From: Iamia majanohamensis
GTDB taxonomy: Bacteria; Actinomycetota; Acidimicrobiia; Acidimicrobiales; Iamiaceae
DNA length: 64,000 nt
Direction: 5' to 3'
Assembly (NCBI RefSeq): GCF_028532485.1
Contig: NZ_CP116942.1
Location: 4,030,001 to 4,094,000 of the forward strand
Below are positions 17,409 to 27,570 of this stretch, piece by piece. Numbering within the stretch: position 1 is the stretch's first letter; each line of letters starts with the position of its first letter. Below the pieces are notes generated by a model. It was not told where the DNA came from, searched no databases, and saw only the letters and a program-made list of their open reading frames with translations. The translations under genes were made by a program, and so were the position numbers.

Positions 17409-17709
17409 CGCTCGCCGCGGCCTGGGCCAGGCTCTCCAGGAGGACCGGGGCGCCCTCGTCGCGCAGCACCTCGAGGAGCGGCAGCGGCGGCCGGTTGCCG
17501 GTCTCCCACTCCATCCACGACGCCAGCATGGCCGTGGCGTCGGTGCCCTCGGGCCCCGTGGCGTCGGGGTCGCCGGCCAGGTGCTCGATGATGTCGCGCA
17601 TGCCGCCGGTCTTCAGGTCGGCCACCACCCGCCCGGGCGTGGACGCCTCGGTCTCCCAGTCGCGCCAGGACGACAGCAGCTTGGCCGGGTCGGCGGGAGG
17701 ACGGTCCAT
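17392..17709 (-). CDS. Small hypothetical protein with internal repeat
   Basis: The 105-residue product contains two similar segments, LLSSWRDWETEASTPGRVVADLKTGGM and MLASWMEWETGNRPPLPLLEVLRDEG (each cited here only as a pattern of S-W-x-x-W-E followed by a helix). It has no signal peptide. I do not recognise a family. ATG 17709 follows TAGGAT (17717-17722) by 7 nt, the leaderless arrangement seen elsewhere in this window. It overlaps the start of the downstream Nudix gene, so the two are likely expressed together. Confidence 0.65.
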   Translation of the reverse strand: MDRPPADPAKLLSSWRDWETEASTPGRVVADLKTGGMRDIIEHLAGDPDATGPEGTDATAMLASWMEWETGNRPPLPLLEVLRDEGAPVLLESLAQAAASGDASA

Positions 17710-17760
17710 GGCCGTCATCCTACGGGGCGCCGCCCGCCGCCGTGCCGGTCCCGGACGCGC

Positions 17761-17789
17761 CGAGGCCCGGGCGCAGGGCCCGGGCCTCG
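17761..17789 (-). terminator. groESL terminator
   Basis: Arms of 12 bp (GAGGCCCGGGC and GCCCGGGCCTC plus one flanking pair) enclose a 5-nt loop, 47 nt after the groEL stop. There is no T-tract, as usual for this genome. Confidence 0.7.
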
Positions 17790-17835
17790 ACGTCACGCTG
17801 GTCGCTCGCAGGGCGAGCGGATCAGGTGGAGGGGA

Positions 17836-19784
<1,949 letters not shown>

Positions 19785-19826
19785 GGTGCCTCCGTTGGTT
19801 CTCGTGTCCCCAGGACATGGGGCCGG

Positions 19827-19853
19827 TTGGCACTCTCTCGTGCCGACTGCCAA
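19827..19853 (-). promoter_or_regulatory. CIRCE-like HrcA operator, promoter-proximal copy
   Basis: TTGGCACTC and GACTGCCAA are separated by 9 nt; a perfect palindrome would need GAGTGCCAA, so there is one mismatch. The CIRCE consensus is TTAGCACTC-N9-GAGTGCTAA. It overlaps the transcription start region of groES. Confidence 0.8.
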
Positions 19854-19881
19854 CCCTACGGCCGCCCGCTGGCACTCGCAA
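19853..19881 (-). promoter_or_regulatory. groES promoter
   Basis: On the minus strand TTGCGA (19876-19881) and TAGGGT (19853-19858) are separated by exactly 17 bp. The -35 box falls inside the upstream CIRCE-like element and the -10 box abuts the downstream one. Confidence 0.72.
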
Positions 19882-19895
19882 GCCCCGACTGCCAG
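19869..19895 (-). promoter_or_regulatory. CIRCE-like HrcA operator, upstream copy
   Basis: CTGGCACTC and GACTGCCAG are separated by 9 nt, and the centre lies exactly 42 bp from the other copy, about four helical turns. It covers the -35 box. Two in-phase operators suggest cooperative repression by HrcA and heat induction; no hrcA gene is in the window. Confidence 0.75.
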
Positions 19896-19935
19896 GTCCG
19901 ACCGGACCGCGCGGCCCGACCGGCCGGGGGCGGGG

Positions 19936-20427
19936 CTACGCGTCGGTCGGGTACGGGAAGGCGGTGCCGCCCGGGCTGCGGGCCAGGGTCTGGTAGCGGC
20001 GCGCCGCGAACCGCCAGCCATCGGGGGTGCGGGCGTAGCGGTCCCGGTAGAGGCCGAAGGCGCGCGACTCCTCGCCGTCGACGTCGGTGCGCAGCTCGCA
20101 CATGGCCAGGCGGGCGGTGGCCGCGTCGGTGTCGCCGTCGGGCCACAGCTCCACGTGGCTGGAGAGGATGGCGAAGGAGAAGTGGGCGAAGCGGGCCATG
20201 GCCGGCTCGATGAAGGCCACCAGCCCCTCGGCCCCGTCGAGGTCGAACGGCCCCCGGTCGACCAGGTCGAGCCGGATCGGGGCCCCGGGGAGGAAGAGGC
20301 CCGTCACCGTGGCCCAGTCCCGCCGGTTGATGGCATCGGCGTAGGCGTGCTGGAGCCGGGTGACGCCCACGTGGTCGACGGCCTCGGCCAGGGCGGCGTC
20401 GGAGGGCGGAGGCGGGTGGGCGGCCAC
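19936..20427 (-). CDS. SnoaL/NTF2-like protein
   Basis: The 163-residue protein has the SnoaL_4 pattern: [24 protein letters not shown], then [23 protein letters not shown]-like strands and [19 protein letters not shown]. The fold is a cone-shaped alpha+beta barrel used by ketosteroid-isomerase-like enzymes, dehydratases and ligand-binding proteins, so the activity cannot be told. GTG 20427 follows TACGGT (20435-20440) by 7 nt. It is divergent from the DinB-type gene at 20475 with a 47-nt gap. Confidence 0.78.
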   Translation of the reverse strand: MAAHPPPPSDAALAEAVDHVGVTRLQHAYADAINRRDWATVTGLFLPGAPIRLDLVDRGPFDLDGAEGLVAFIEPAMARFAHFSFAILSSHVELWPDGDTDAATARLAMCELRTDVDGEESRAFGLYRDRYARTPDGWRFAARRYQTLARSPGGTAFPYPTDA

Positions 20428-20474
20428 GGACCCGACCGTAGGCGGGGGACGGGTCGCGGTGGGAGACTCCGCCC

Positions 20475-21113
20475 GTGCCGACGGACCCGCCCACCGACAC
20501 CGTCTGGTCCTGGGTGGCCGAGGAGCGCGTGGCCCTGGCCAGCCGGCTCGACGCCCTCGACGCCGACGCATGGGAGCAGCCCAGCCTGTGCGCCGGCTGG
20601 CGGGTCCGCGACGTGGTCGCCCACCTGGTGTGGCTGGCCGAGGCCAGCCGGCCCTCGGTCGTGCGCGACGTGGCCCGCGAGCTGCGCCCGCCGGAGACGG
20701 CCATCGCCCGGGTCGCCCGCCGGCTGGGCGACGAGGAGCCACGTGCCCTCGTGGCCCGCCTCCGTGCCGCCGCCGACGGGCGCTTCGTCGTGCCCGGCCT
20801 GCCGCCCGCCTACGCCCTGGGCGAGGTGCTGGCCCACGGCTCCGACGCCCTCCGGGGCGCCGGGGCACCCACCCGCCCGGCCGACGAGCGCACCCGCGTC
20901 GCGGCCGAGGCCTACCGCCGGACGGGTCTGGTCTTCGGCGTGCGCCGAGCGGGGCGGGCCCGGCTCACCGCCAGCGACGCCGGCTGGTCGGTGGGCCCCG
21001 AGGACGGGCCTGCGGCCTCGGGGCCCGGCGAGGCCGTGCTCCTGGCCCTGGCCGGCCGCCCGGAGGGCACCGCCGAGCTCGACGGCCCCGGCACCGAGCT
21101 CCTCGCCCCCTGA
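20475..21113 (+). CDS. DinB/maleylpyruvate isomerase-like (TIGR03083 type) protein
   Basis: The 212-residue product contains the mycothiol-dependent maleylpyruvate isomerase N-domain pattern: an N-terminal helix ERVALASRLDALDADAWEQ, then LCAGWRVRDVVAHLVWL (about 38-54) with the metal-binding histidine, and a second histidine in EVLAHGSDALRGA near residue 121. Members use mycothiol or another thiol in isomerase or transferase reactions, and many are uncharacterised. Presence fits an actinobacterium. The third metal ligand is not obvious. It is divergent from the SnoaL-like gene. Confidence 0.8.
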   Translation: MPTDPPTDTVWSWVAEERVALASRLDALDADAWEQPSLCAGWRVRDVVAHLVWLAEASRPSVVRDVARELRPPETAIARVARRLGDEEPRALVARLRAAADGRFVVPGLPPAYALGEVLAHGSDALRGAGAPTRPADERTRVAAEAYRRTGLVFGVRRAGRARLTASDAGWSVGPEDGPAASGPGEAVLLALAGRPEGTAELDGPGTELLAP

Positions 21114-21205
21114 CGAGAGGGGCGAGGCCACGGCCCGCCCAGCCCCGGCGGCCCGTCACCCCAGGACGTGGTCGGTCACGGTCCGGGCGGGGCGGCCCCC
21201 TCGGG

Positions 21206-21631
21206 TCAGCTCACGGGGCCGCCGGAGATCGGCGGACCGTCGGGCCCGGGTCGGTCCCTTCGCCGACGCAGCACCAGCCGCGCCACCACCACGACAGGGA
21301 TGGCGAGCACCGCGTAGAGGGCGGCGACCAGGGCGACCGGCCGCAGCCAGCCGACGTCCTCGGTGCGGCCGTCGGCGCTCACGCACTGCATGGTGAACCT
21401 GATGCTGGTGCTGCCCCGGGGGCTCTCGATGGTGGCGCCGGTGTCGTACTCCTCGTACAGGACGAAGGCGTCGGGCCGGGCGTCGTCGCAGAGGACGTGT
21501 CGGGTGACCGTCGCCTGGCCGGGCCAGACGGTCGTCGACAGGACCACCAGCACGACCAGGGCCACGAGCCCCGGCAGGAGCAGACCCGGGAGCGTCCGCC
21601 ACCCGTGCCGGGGAGGCCGGCGGTCGCTCAC
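21206..21631 (-). CDS. Small two-helix membrane protein, unknown
   Basis: The 141-residue protein has a membrane segment at about 14-37 (LPGLLLPGLVALVVLVVLS), an extracellular-looking domain of about 60 residues with two cysteines (LCDDARPD and MQCVSADG), a second segment at about 100-120 and a basic cytoplasmic tail. GTG 21631 overlaps the upstream lipoprotein stop by 4 nt (GTGA), so the two are translated together. No family is recognised. The two cysteines probably form a disulfide. Confidence 0.72.
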   Translation of the reverse strand: MSDRRPPRHGWRTLPGLLLPGLVALVVLVVLSTTVWPGQATVTRHVLCDDARPDAFVLYEEYDTGATIESPRGSTSIRFTMQCVSADGRTEDVGWLRPVALVAALYAVLAIPVVVVARLVLRRRRDRPGPDGPPISGGPVS

Positions 21632-22215
21632 GGATCCTCCACGCCGACGAGGTCACCGTCACGGGTGAAGACCACCTGGCGGCGGTCGGCCCCGGCGCGG
21701 ACGGCCACCACGATGCGCACGCCGTCCCCCCGGTCGGCGACGAGGATCCCCGACACCGAGCCGCCGTCGAGGGCTGCGGCCACCACCGCCTCCTCGCCCA
21801 GCTGGTCGGTGCGGTCGAGGGCGGGCACGTCGTCCGTGGTGAAGGTCCGGCCGCCGAGGTCGGCGGCGGCCTCGGCGGGCACCGAGCCGGGGCCGGTCAG
21901 CTCGGTGCCGTCCCAGCGCCAGGACTCGACCTGGGTGGCGTCCTCGGCGACGGGCACCCAGTAGGTGACCAGCGGCAGGTCGAAGGTGATCCGGGCGACG
22001 CGGACCTCGGGGGTGCCCAGCTCGGACGCCAGCTCGGCGGCACCGTCGAGGGCCCGGCTCGACGGGATGTCGGCCCGCCGGGACTGCAGCTCGGCCTCGA
22101 GCTCCTCGGCGTCGAGGGCGCCGACGCAGCCGGTGAGGGCGAGCACGAGGGCCAGGGCGATCACCGACATCGCTGTCGGCTGGTGCCCCCGCCGGCGGGA
22201 CCAGGTCGTCGTCAC
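21628..22215 (-). CDS. Putative lipoprotein, unknown
   Basis: The 195-residue product has a positively charged n-region (TTTWSRRRGHQ), a hydrophobic core and a clear lipobox LTGC with the cysteine at about residue 30. The mature part is acidic with several beta strands and ends GDLVGVEDP. GTG 22215 gives the best signal peptide; GTG 22233 is possible and ATG 22170 lacks the basic residues. A strong GAGGAGG overlaps GTG 22215, so the start is uncertain. It is coupled to the small membrane protein downstream, and the pair may act together at the cell surface. Confidence 0.68.
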   Translation of the reverse strand: MTTTWSRRRGHQPTAMSVIALALVLALTGCVGALDAEELEAELQSRRADIPSSRALDGAAELASELGTPEVRVARITFDLPLVTYWVPVAEDATQVESWRWDGTELTGPGSVPAEAAADLGGRTFTTDDVPALDRTDQLGEEAVVAAALDGGSVSGILVADRGDGVRIVVAVRAGADRRQVVFTRDGDLVGVEDP

Positions 22216-22367
22216 CTCCTCAAGGTACGGCACCCGTCCCCGTGGGCGACCGCCCGGCGGCCACGGGGACGCCGCCGCCGGGTCGACCGATCGGCTCCTG
22301 CCCCCGCAGGCGGGCCGACGGAGCCCTGGACCCCTCCGGTCGACCGGCGACCTAGCGTCGGGCGGCC

Positions 22368-23531
22368 GTGGACACCCTCGAGACCCCGTGGGGTCCCCTC
22401 GCCCTGGCCCGCCACCCCGAGCGGCCCGACGACCCCCTCCGGGCCTTCGACGCCGGCGACGCCCTCGCCCTGGCCCACCTGCACGACGAGGGCGTCGACC
22501 GGGCCGGTCAGGTCGTGGTCCTGGCCGACACGTGGGGTGCGCTGGGCGCGGCCCTGGCCCTGCGGGGCACGGGGGGTCCGGTGCCGGTGGTGGTCACCGA
22601 CTCCCACCGCACCCGCCGGGCGGTGGCGGCCAACCTGGCCCGCAACGACCTCCCCGCCGACGCCGTGGAGGTCCGCTCGCCGCTCGACCCGCTCCCCGAC
22701 CGCATCGACGTGTGCCTCGTGCGCCTGCCCAAGGCCACCGACCTGCTCGACCACCTGCTCCGCCAGGCCCGACCCGGCCTGCACGCGGGCACGGTGGTGG
22801 TCGGCGCGGCCATGGCCCGCCACGTCCACCGCTCGGGCCTCGAGCGCTTCGAGGCCCTGGTGGGACCGACCCGCACGTCGCGCGCGGTCCGTAAGGCCCG
22901 GCTGGTGCTCCCGGCCGTGGACCCCGACCTCGAGCCCGGCCCCGACCCCCGGCCCCGCACGACGGCGCTCGGACCCGACGGGGAGGAGGTGGTGGAGCAC
23001 GCCGGGGTGTTCTCGGCCGGGCGCCTCGACGCCGGGACGCGCCTGCTGCTGGCCTACCTGCCCGAGCCGGGCGCCCATCGCGACGTGGTCGACCTCGGGT
23101 GCGGCAACGGCATCGTGGGGCTGGTGGCCGCCCGGCGCGACCCGGCGGCCCGCATCACCGCCGTCGACGACTCGACCCTCGCCGCGGCCTCCGCGGCCGC
23201 CACCCTCGAGCGGGGCCTGGCAGCCGGGCGCACCGTCCGCGCCGTGGTCGGCGACGGCCTGCGCGACCTGGCCGAGGGCCCGCCGCTGGAGGAGGCGTCG
23301 GTCGACCTGGTCCTGGTGAACCCGCCGTTCCACCGCGACCACGGCGTGGGCGACGCCACCGCCTGGCAGATGTTCACCGAGGCCCGCCACGTGCTGCGCC
23401 CCGGGGGCGAGCTGCGGGTCGTGGGCAACCGCCACCTGGCCCACCACGCCAAGCTGTCCCGCCTCTTCGGCGCCAGCGAGGTGCTCTCGTCGGATCCGCG
23501 CTACGTGGTGGTCCGGGCCGAGCGCCGGTGA
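22368..23531 (+). CDS. rlmG: RlmG/RsmC-like rRNA guanine-N2 methyltransferase
   Basis: The 387-residue protein has the two-domain layout of RlmG/RsmC: an N-terminal degenerate methyltransferase-like domain and a C-terminal catalytic domain with the SAM motif DLGCGNG (242-248) and the N2-guanine motif NPPF (318-321, followed by H). RlmG methylates a guanine in 23S rRNA and RsmC one in 16S rRNA. Length close to the roughly 380 residues of E. coli RlmG favours RlmG, but the exact target is inferred. GTG 22368 follows TAGCGT (22353-22358) by 9 nt. It is convergent with the DUF427 gene. Confidence 0.82.
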   Translation: MDTLETPWGPLALARHPERPDDPLRAFDAGDALALAHLHDEGVDRAGQVVVLADTWGALGAALALRGTGGPVPVVVTDSHRTRRAVAANLARNDLPADAVEVRSPLDPLPDRIDVCLVRLPKATDLLDHLLRQARPGLHAGTVVVGAAMARHVHRSGLERFEALVGPTRTSRAVRKARLVLPAVDPDLEPGPDPRPRTTALGPDGEEVVEHAGVFSAGRLDAGTRLLLAYLPEPGAHRDVVDLGCGNGIVGLVAARRDPAARITAVDDSTLAAASAAATLERGLAAGRTVRAVVGDGLRDLAEGPPLEEASVDLVLVNPPFHRDHGVGDATAWQMFTEARHVLRPGGELRVVGNRHLAHHAKLSRLFGASEVLSSDPRYVVVRAERR

Positions 23532-23552
23532 GCCGCGGGCCCGGACGCCGGG

Positions 23553-24344
23553 TCAGACCTCGACGCCGTCGACCTCGGTGGTGACGCCGTCGGCGAGGAA
23601 GCACAGGTGGCCTGCGGCCGGGACGGTGGCGAGGAACGGCTCCTCGTAGCTCCACGCCACGTCGGCGGCCGAGCCGTCGGCCATCGACCAGTAGGTGGCC
23701 CACCCCTTGTAGGGGCAGTGGGTGCGGGTGGTCGACGCGGTGAGCAGGTCGGTGCGCACGTCGTCGACGGGGAGGTAGAAGCGGTTCGGGAGGCCGGTCT
23801 CGGACACGACGACGGGGCGGTGCGACTCGGCCACCACCTGCCCGCCGAGCGACACCCGCACGGCCCGGCTGCTGCGACGGGCGTCGACGCGGTGGTAGGG
23901 GTCGCGCAGGTGGCCCTCGACGTGCTCGTCCTCGTCGAACCAGGTGTCCATGGCCTCGAAGGGCAGGGCCTGGAGGCCCTGCAGCCAGGGCGCGGCGTCG
24001 AGCGGGTGCGGGTAGGCCCAGACCGCGTCGGTGGCGGTCCGGTCGCCCACCACCACCGACCAGTAGGAGGCGTCGCCCTTGAACGGGCAGTGGGTCGACG
24101 TGTCGGTGGCCACGAGCAGGTCCTGGCGGACGTCGTCCTCGGGCACGTAGAGGACCGGCAGCAGGTTGCTCTCGTGCAGCAGCCGGCCGCGGGTGGTGTC
24201 GAGCACCACCTCGCCGCCGAAGGTGGCGCGCACGCGACGGGGGAAGTCGGTGAGCAGCAGGCGGTGGGCGGGACCGTCGATGGCGTAGTTCGTGGTCTCC
24301 CGGGGCCGGGTGCCGAGGGGGGCGTCGCCGATGGTCAGGGTCAT
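23553..24344 (-). CDS. Protein with two tandem DUF427 domains
   Basis: The 263-residue protein contains DUF427 twice. Residues about 25-120 hold RRVRATFGGEVVLDTTRG and THCPFKGDASYWSV. Residues about 150-255 hold RAVRVSLGGQVVAES and THCPYKGWATYWSM. Each copy keeps the CPxKG motif. Family members are small cytosolic proteins of unknown role with few structural hints. ATG 24344 has GAGGTGA 5-6 nt upstream. The duplication within one chain suggests an intramolecular dimer. Confidence 0.88.
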   Translation of the reverse strand: MTLTIGDAPLGTRPRETTNYAIDGPAHRLLLTDFPRRVRATFGGEVVLDTTRGRLLHESNLLPVLYVPEDDVRQDLLVATDTSTHCPFKGDASYWSVVVGDRTATDAVWAYPHPLDAAPWLQGLQALPFEAMDTWFDEDEHVEGHLRDPYHRVDARRSSRAVRVSLGGQVVAESHRPVVVSETGLPNRFYLPVDDVRTDLLTASTTRTHCPYKGWATYWSMADGSAADVAWSYEEPFLATVPAAGHLCFLADGVTTEVDGVEV

Positions 24345-24375
24345 GGGGTCACCTCACGTGGACGGGCATCGTGCG

Positions 24376-24405
24376 CCTCGGGGTCAACCGAGTCCACCCC
24401 CGAGG
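24376..24405 (-). terminator. Terminator after tsaD
   Basis: CCTCGGGG and CCCCGAGG form a perfect 8-bp stem with a 14-nt loop, 38 nt past the tsaD stop and before the DUF427 start. Confidence 0.5.
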
Positions 24406-24442
24406 TGTTCCGCCGGGCGCCGCCGCGGCGGCCGCCCTGGGG

Positions 24443-25480
24443 CTAGAGGCCGAGGCCGGGGACGGCGCCGGTGTCGAGCGGGCTGGGGCCCACGGTGCGG
24501 AGGCGGTGCCACCCGGCCGCCGCGACCATCGCTGCGTTGTCGGTGCACATGGCGGGCGACGGCAGCGAGACCCGGAGCCCGGCCCGCCCCCCCGCCGCGG
24601 TGATCTGGCTGCGGAGCTGGGAGTTGGCGGCCACGCCGCCGCCGAGGCAGATGCCCCGGGCCCCCACCTGGGCCGCGGCCCGCAGGGCCTTGGCCTCGAG
24701 CACGTCGACCACCGCGGCCTGGAAGGAGGCGGCCACGTCGTCGGTGGTCACCTCGGGGTGGCGGCGGCAGTGGTTGATGACCGCCGTCTTCAGCCCGGAG
24801 AAGGAGAGCTCGAGGCCGTCGTCGAGCATGGCGCGCGGCAGGGGGACGGCGGTGGGGTCGCCACGCCGGGCGGCGACGTCGATGGCCGGACCCCCGGGGT
24901 AGCCCAGGCCGAGGAACCGGGCGACCTTGTCGAAGGCCTCGCCGGCGGCGTCGTCGAGGGTGCCGCCCAGCACCTCGTAGGAGCCGGGGGCGTCCATGGC
25001 CACCAGCAGGGTGTGGCCGCCGGAGACGAGCAGCACCACCACGGGCAGCTCGACGTCGGGGTCGTCGAGCAGGGCGGCGTGGAGGTGGGCCTCGAGGTGG
25101 TTGACGGCCACGAAGGGCACGTCCCACACCAGGGCCAGGGCCTTGGCCGTGGCCACGCCGACCAGCAGGGCACCGACCAGGCCGGGGCCGTAGGTCGCGG
25201 CCACCGCACCCACCTCCCGGTCGGCCACCCCGCTCTCGACCAGGGCCTCGGCCACCACCGGGGTGAGCAGGTCGACGTGGGCCCGGCTGGCGATCTCGGG
25301 GACGACGCCGCCGTAGCGCGCGTGCACGTCGACCTGGCTGGACACCACCGACGACAGCACCCGGGACCCGCCGACCACGACGGCCGCCGCGGTCTCGTCG
25401 CAGGAGGTCTCGATGCCGAGCACGGCCATGTCGGAGGGGACGGTGGCCCCCTCGGCGGGGGCGAGCTCGGTGGCGCTCAC
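24443..25480 (-). CDS. tsaD: tRNA t6A37 threonylcarbamoyltransferase TsaD
   Basis: The 345-residue ASKHA-fold protein has the TsaD/Kae1 signatures: LGIETSCDETA near the N-terminus, the iron-binding HLEAHLHA near residue 130, LLVSGGHT, FDKVARFLGLGYPGGP and GGGVAANSQLR. It transfers threonylcarbamoyl from TC-AMP to A37 of ANN-reading tRNAs, working with TsaB and TsaE. GTG 25480 has GAGGAG 5 nt upstream. It closes the tsaE-tsaB-rimI-tsaD cluster, 28 nt after rimI. Confidence 0.97.
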   Translation of the reverse strand: MSATELAPAEGATVPSDMAVLGIETSCDETAAAVVVGGSRVLSSVVSSQVDVHARYGGVVPEIASRAHVDLLTPVVAEALVESGVADREVGAVAATYGPGLVGALLVGVATAKALALVWDVPFVAVNHLEAHLHAALLDDPDVELPVVVLLVSGGHTLLVAMDAPGSYEVLGGTLDDAAGEAFDKVARFLGLGYPGGPAIDVAARRGDPTAVPLPRAMLDDGLELSFSGLKTAVINHCRRHPEVTTDDVAASFQAAVVDVLEAKALRAAAQVGARGICLGGGVAANSQLRSQITAAGGRAGLRVSLPSPAMCTDNAAMVAAAGWHRLRTVGPSPLDTGAVPGLGL

Positions 25481-25508
25481 GGGCGCTCCTCGGGGGTGGG
25501 TCGGGTGG

Positions 25509-26105
25509 TCATGCGGAGCGGACGCCCTGGAGCACGCTGGGCCGGGGCAGCGACGCCTCGATGCCGGCCAGGCGGGCCGCGTGCTCCTCCCCGGTCACGT
25601 CGATGGCCCACATGATGACGGCGTCCTCCCGGTTGTCGACGTAGTAGCCCTTGCGGATCCCGGCGGGGGCGAACCCGAAGCGGCCGTAGAGCGACTGGGC
25701 CTCCCGGTTGGAGGCCCGCACCTCGAGGGTGATCCGCTCGGCGCCGAGGGCGACGGCGTCGCGGACGAGCACCAGCAGGAGCCGGGTGCCGATGCCCTGG
25801 TGCTGGTGCGAGGGGGCGACGGCCACGGTGGTGACGTGGGCGTCGCCGGCGATGACCATGAGCCCGGCGTAGCCCACCACCTGGGTGCCCCGCCGGGCCA
25901 CGAGGTAGCTGCGCCCCTCGATCGTGGCCAGCTCGCCCAGGTAGAGGCCGAGGGACCAGGGCCGGGGGTACACGGCGTGGTCGATGCGGAGCACCTGGCG
26001 CAGGTGCCGACGCCGCATCGGCGTGATGATCGTCGGCGCCTCCTCCGGGGCGCGGGAGCCCCCGTCGGGCCCCGGTGGGGGCCAGGGGGTGGCCGCCGCG
26101 GCCAT
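25509..26105 (-). CDS. rimI: Ribosomal-protein-S18-alanine N-acetyltransferase RimI-like
   Basis: This GNAT acetyltransferase has 198 residues. VTTVAVAPSHQHQGIGTRLL is the acetyl-CoA-binding motif A (QxxGxG/A) and LEVRASNREAQSLYGRFGF with KGYYVDNREDAVIMW gives the RimI signature. Target choice (S18 or other N-termini) follows from the family and its standard place between tsaB and tsaD. An N-terminal extension of about 25 residues is proline-rich. ATG 26105 shares one nucleotide with the tsaB stop (TGATG). Confidence 0.9.
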   Translation of the reverse strand: MAAAATPWPPPGPDGGSRAPEEAPTIITPMRRRHLRQVLRIDHAVYPRPWSLGLYLGELATIEGRSYLVARRGTQVVGYAGLMVIAGDAHVTTVAVAPSHQHQGIGTRLLLVLVRDAVALGAERITLEVRASNREAQSLYGRFGFAPAGIRKGYYVDNREDAVIMWAIDVTGEEHAARLAGIEASLPRPSVLQGVRSA

Positions 26106-26827
26106 CAGTCGGCCGCCGGCTGGGGGCCGGGCACGCCCGCCCGCGTCGTCCAGTGGATCTCGGCGTCGGGCTTGCGCAGGTAGGTGGGGCTGACCTCCCA
26201 CGGCTGGACCCACTCCTCGCGGAGGGCCTGGTGGTGCGCCAGCAGGACGAGGTCGCGGGCCGAGGGGTGGGTGATGCCGTGGCTGCAGACCTCGGCCTTG
26301 CGCAGGTCGCGCAGCACCTCGGCGTGGCGGAGCGCCCCGTCGCCCACCAGCAGCATCTCCTCGCCCCGGGCCTGGAGCTCGCCCAGCAGCTCCTCGGGCG
26401 TGCTGACCCGGGCCTCGCCGATGCGCTGGACCCCGCCCGGGACCTGGCGGTAGAGCGCCCAGAAGACCTCGCCCCGGCGGGCGTCGATGACCGCGGCGAT
26501 GAGGCGGTCGGTGAAGCGGGCCGGGAAGGCCAGCAGGTCGAGGCTGGAGATCGGGATCACCGGCACCCGCAGGGCGTGGGCCAGGGCCTTGGCGGTGGCC
26601 ACGCCCACGCGGAGCCCGGTGAAGAGGCCCGGTCCGACGTCGACGGCCACGGCTCCCAGGTCGGCCAGCTCGACGCGGGCCTGGCGGCAGGCGAACTCGA
26701 TGGAGGGGACGAGGGACTCGGCGTGGCGCCGGGCGCGGGTGGAGTGGGCCGACGCCAGCACCCCCTCGTGGCCGCCGATGGCGCAGCCGACCTGGGCGGT
26801 GGCCGACTCGACGCCCAGGATCAGCAC
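26105..26827 (-). CDS. tsaB: t6A synthesis scaffold protein TsaB
   Basis: The 240-residue ASKHA-family protein begins VLILGVESATAQVGCAIGG and has DVGPGLFTGLRVGVATAKALAHAL, the TsaB signature. TsaB pairs with TsaD and, with TsaE, supports t6A formation. It lacks the HxxxH metal site of TsaD, as expected. GTG 26827 has GGAGG 7 nt upstream and overlaps tsaE by 7 nt, so expression is coupled. Confidence 0.95.
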   Translation of the reverse strand: MLILGVESATAQVGCAIGGHEGVLASAHSTRARRHAESLVPSIEFACRQARVELADLGAVAVDVGPGLFTGLRVGVATAKALAHALRVPVIPISSLDLLAFPARFTDRLIAAVIDARRGEVFWALYRQVPGGVQRIGEARVSTPEELLGELQARGEEMLLVGDGALRHAEVLRDLRKAEVCSHGITHPSARDLVLLAHHQALREEWVQPWEVSPTYLRKPDAEIHWTTRAGVPGPQPAAD

Positions 26828-27360
26828 GGCCCGACCTCCCAGCGGGCCAAGGCCGCCTCCATCCCCTCGACCCGGGCCGTCCACCGGGGGCCGACGGGGC
26901 GGAGCCGCCAGCGCCGCTCGTCGGGGTCGTCGACCACCGCGGCGGCGTCGACGGCCTTCTCGTCGCCGGGATGGGGGGTGGGGGCGAAGGTGATGCTGAT
27001 CTCCAGGTAGTCGGCCGGGAGCACCGGGCGCACGGCGTCGCCCCACTCGATGAGGACGACCGAGCCGTCGTCGAGCATCTCGGCCAGGCCGACGTCGAGC
27101 GCCTCGTGGAGGTGCTCGAGGCGGTAGACGTCGAGGTGGTGCAGCGGCAGGCGTCCGTCCTCGTAGGACTGGGCGATGGTGAAGGTCGGGCTGGTGATGC
27201 GGCCGTCGACACCCAGCCCCGCGCCGAGGCCCTGGGCGAAGGCCGTCTTGCCCGCACCCATCTCGCCGGTGAGCACGAGCAGGTCGCCGGGGCGCAGGAG
27301 GTCGGCGAGGGCCGAGGCCAGGTCGCGCGTGTCGTCGACGGAGGTGGTGCGGGCGAGCAC
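26821..27360 (-). CDS. tsaE: t6A synthesis ATPase TsaE
   Basis: The 179-residue P-loop protein has Walker A GEMGAGKT (32-39), the ITSPTFTIAQSY switch-like segment, LHHLDVYRLE and the IEWGDAV motif, all typical of TsaE. It hydrolyses ATP to reset the TsaB-TsaD complex. GTG 27360 is the first good start; the frame is open far upstream but that region is the divergent promoter region of the protease gene. A C-terminal extension of about 30 residues is not conserved. Confidence 0.95.
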   Translation of the reverse strand: MLARTTSVDDTRDLASALADLLRPGDLLVLTGEMGAGKTAFAQGLGAGLGVDGRITSPTFTIAQSYEDGRLPLHHLDVYRLEHLHEALDVGLAEMLDDGSVVLIEWGDAVRPVLPADYLEISITFAPTPHPGDEKAVDAAAVVDDPDERRWRLRPVGPRWTARVEGMEAALARWEVGPC

Positions 27361-27570
27361 GGCTCGTGGGGGTCGCGGTCGGGAGCGGGGGCGGCGGCGT
27401 CCTGCCGACGGGGCGGAGCAGCCTCCGGGGAGGCTACCGCCGCCACCTCGGGCGACCGCAGGCCGCTCGGGCCCGCAGGGCCCCGGGGCCGGGGCCGGAG
27501 GGGGCGGCGCTGACAGGTTTCTGGACGGCGTCGGGAGGAGGACCCCGGACGGGCGTCGAACGGGCCGGAC

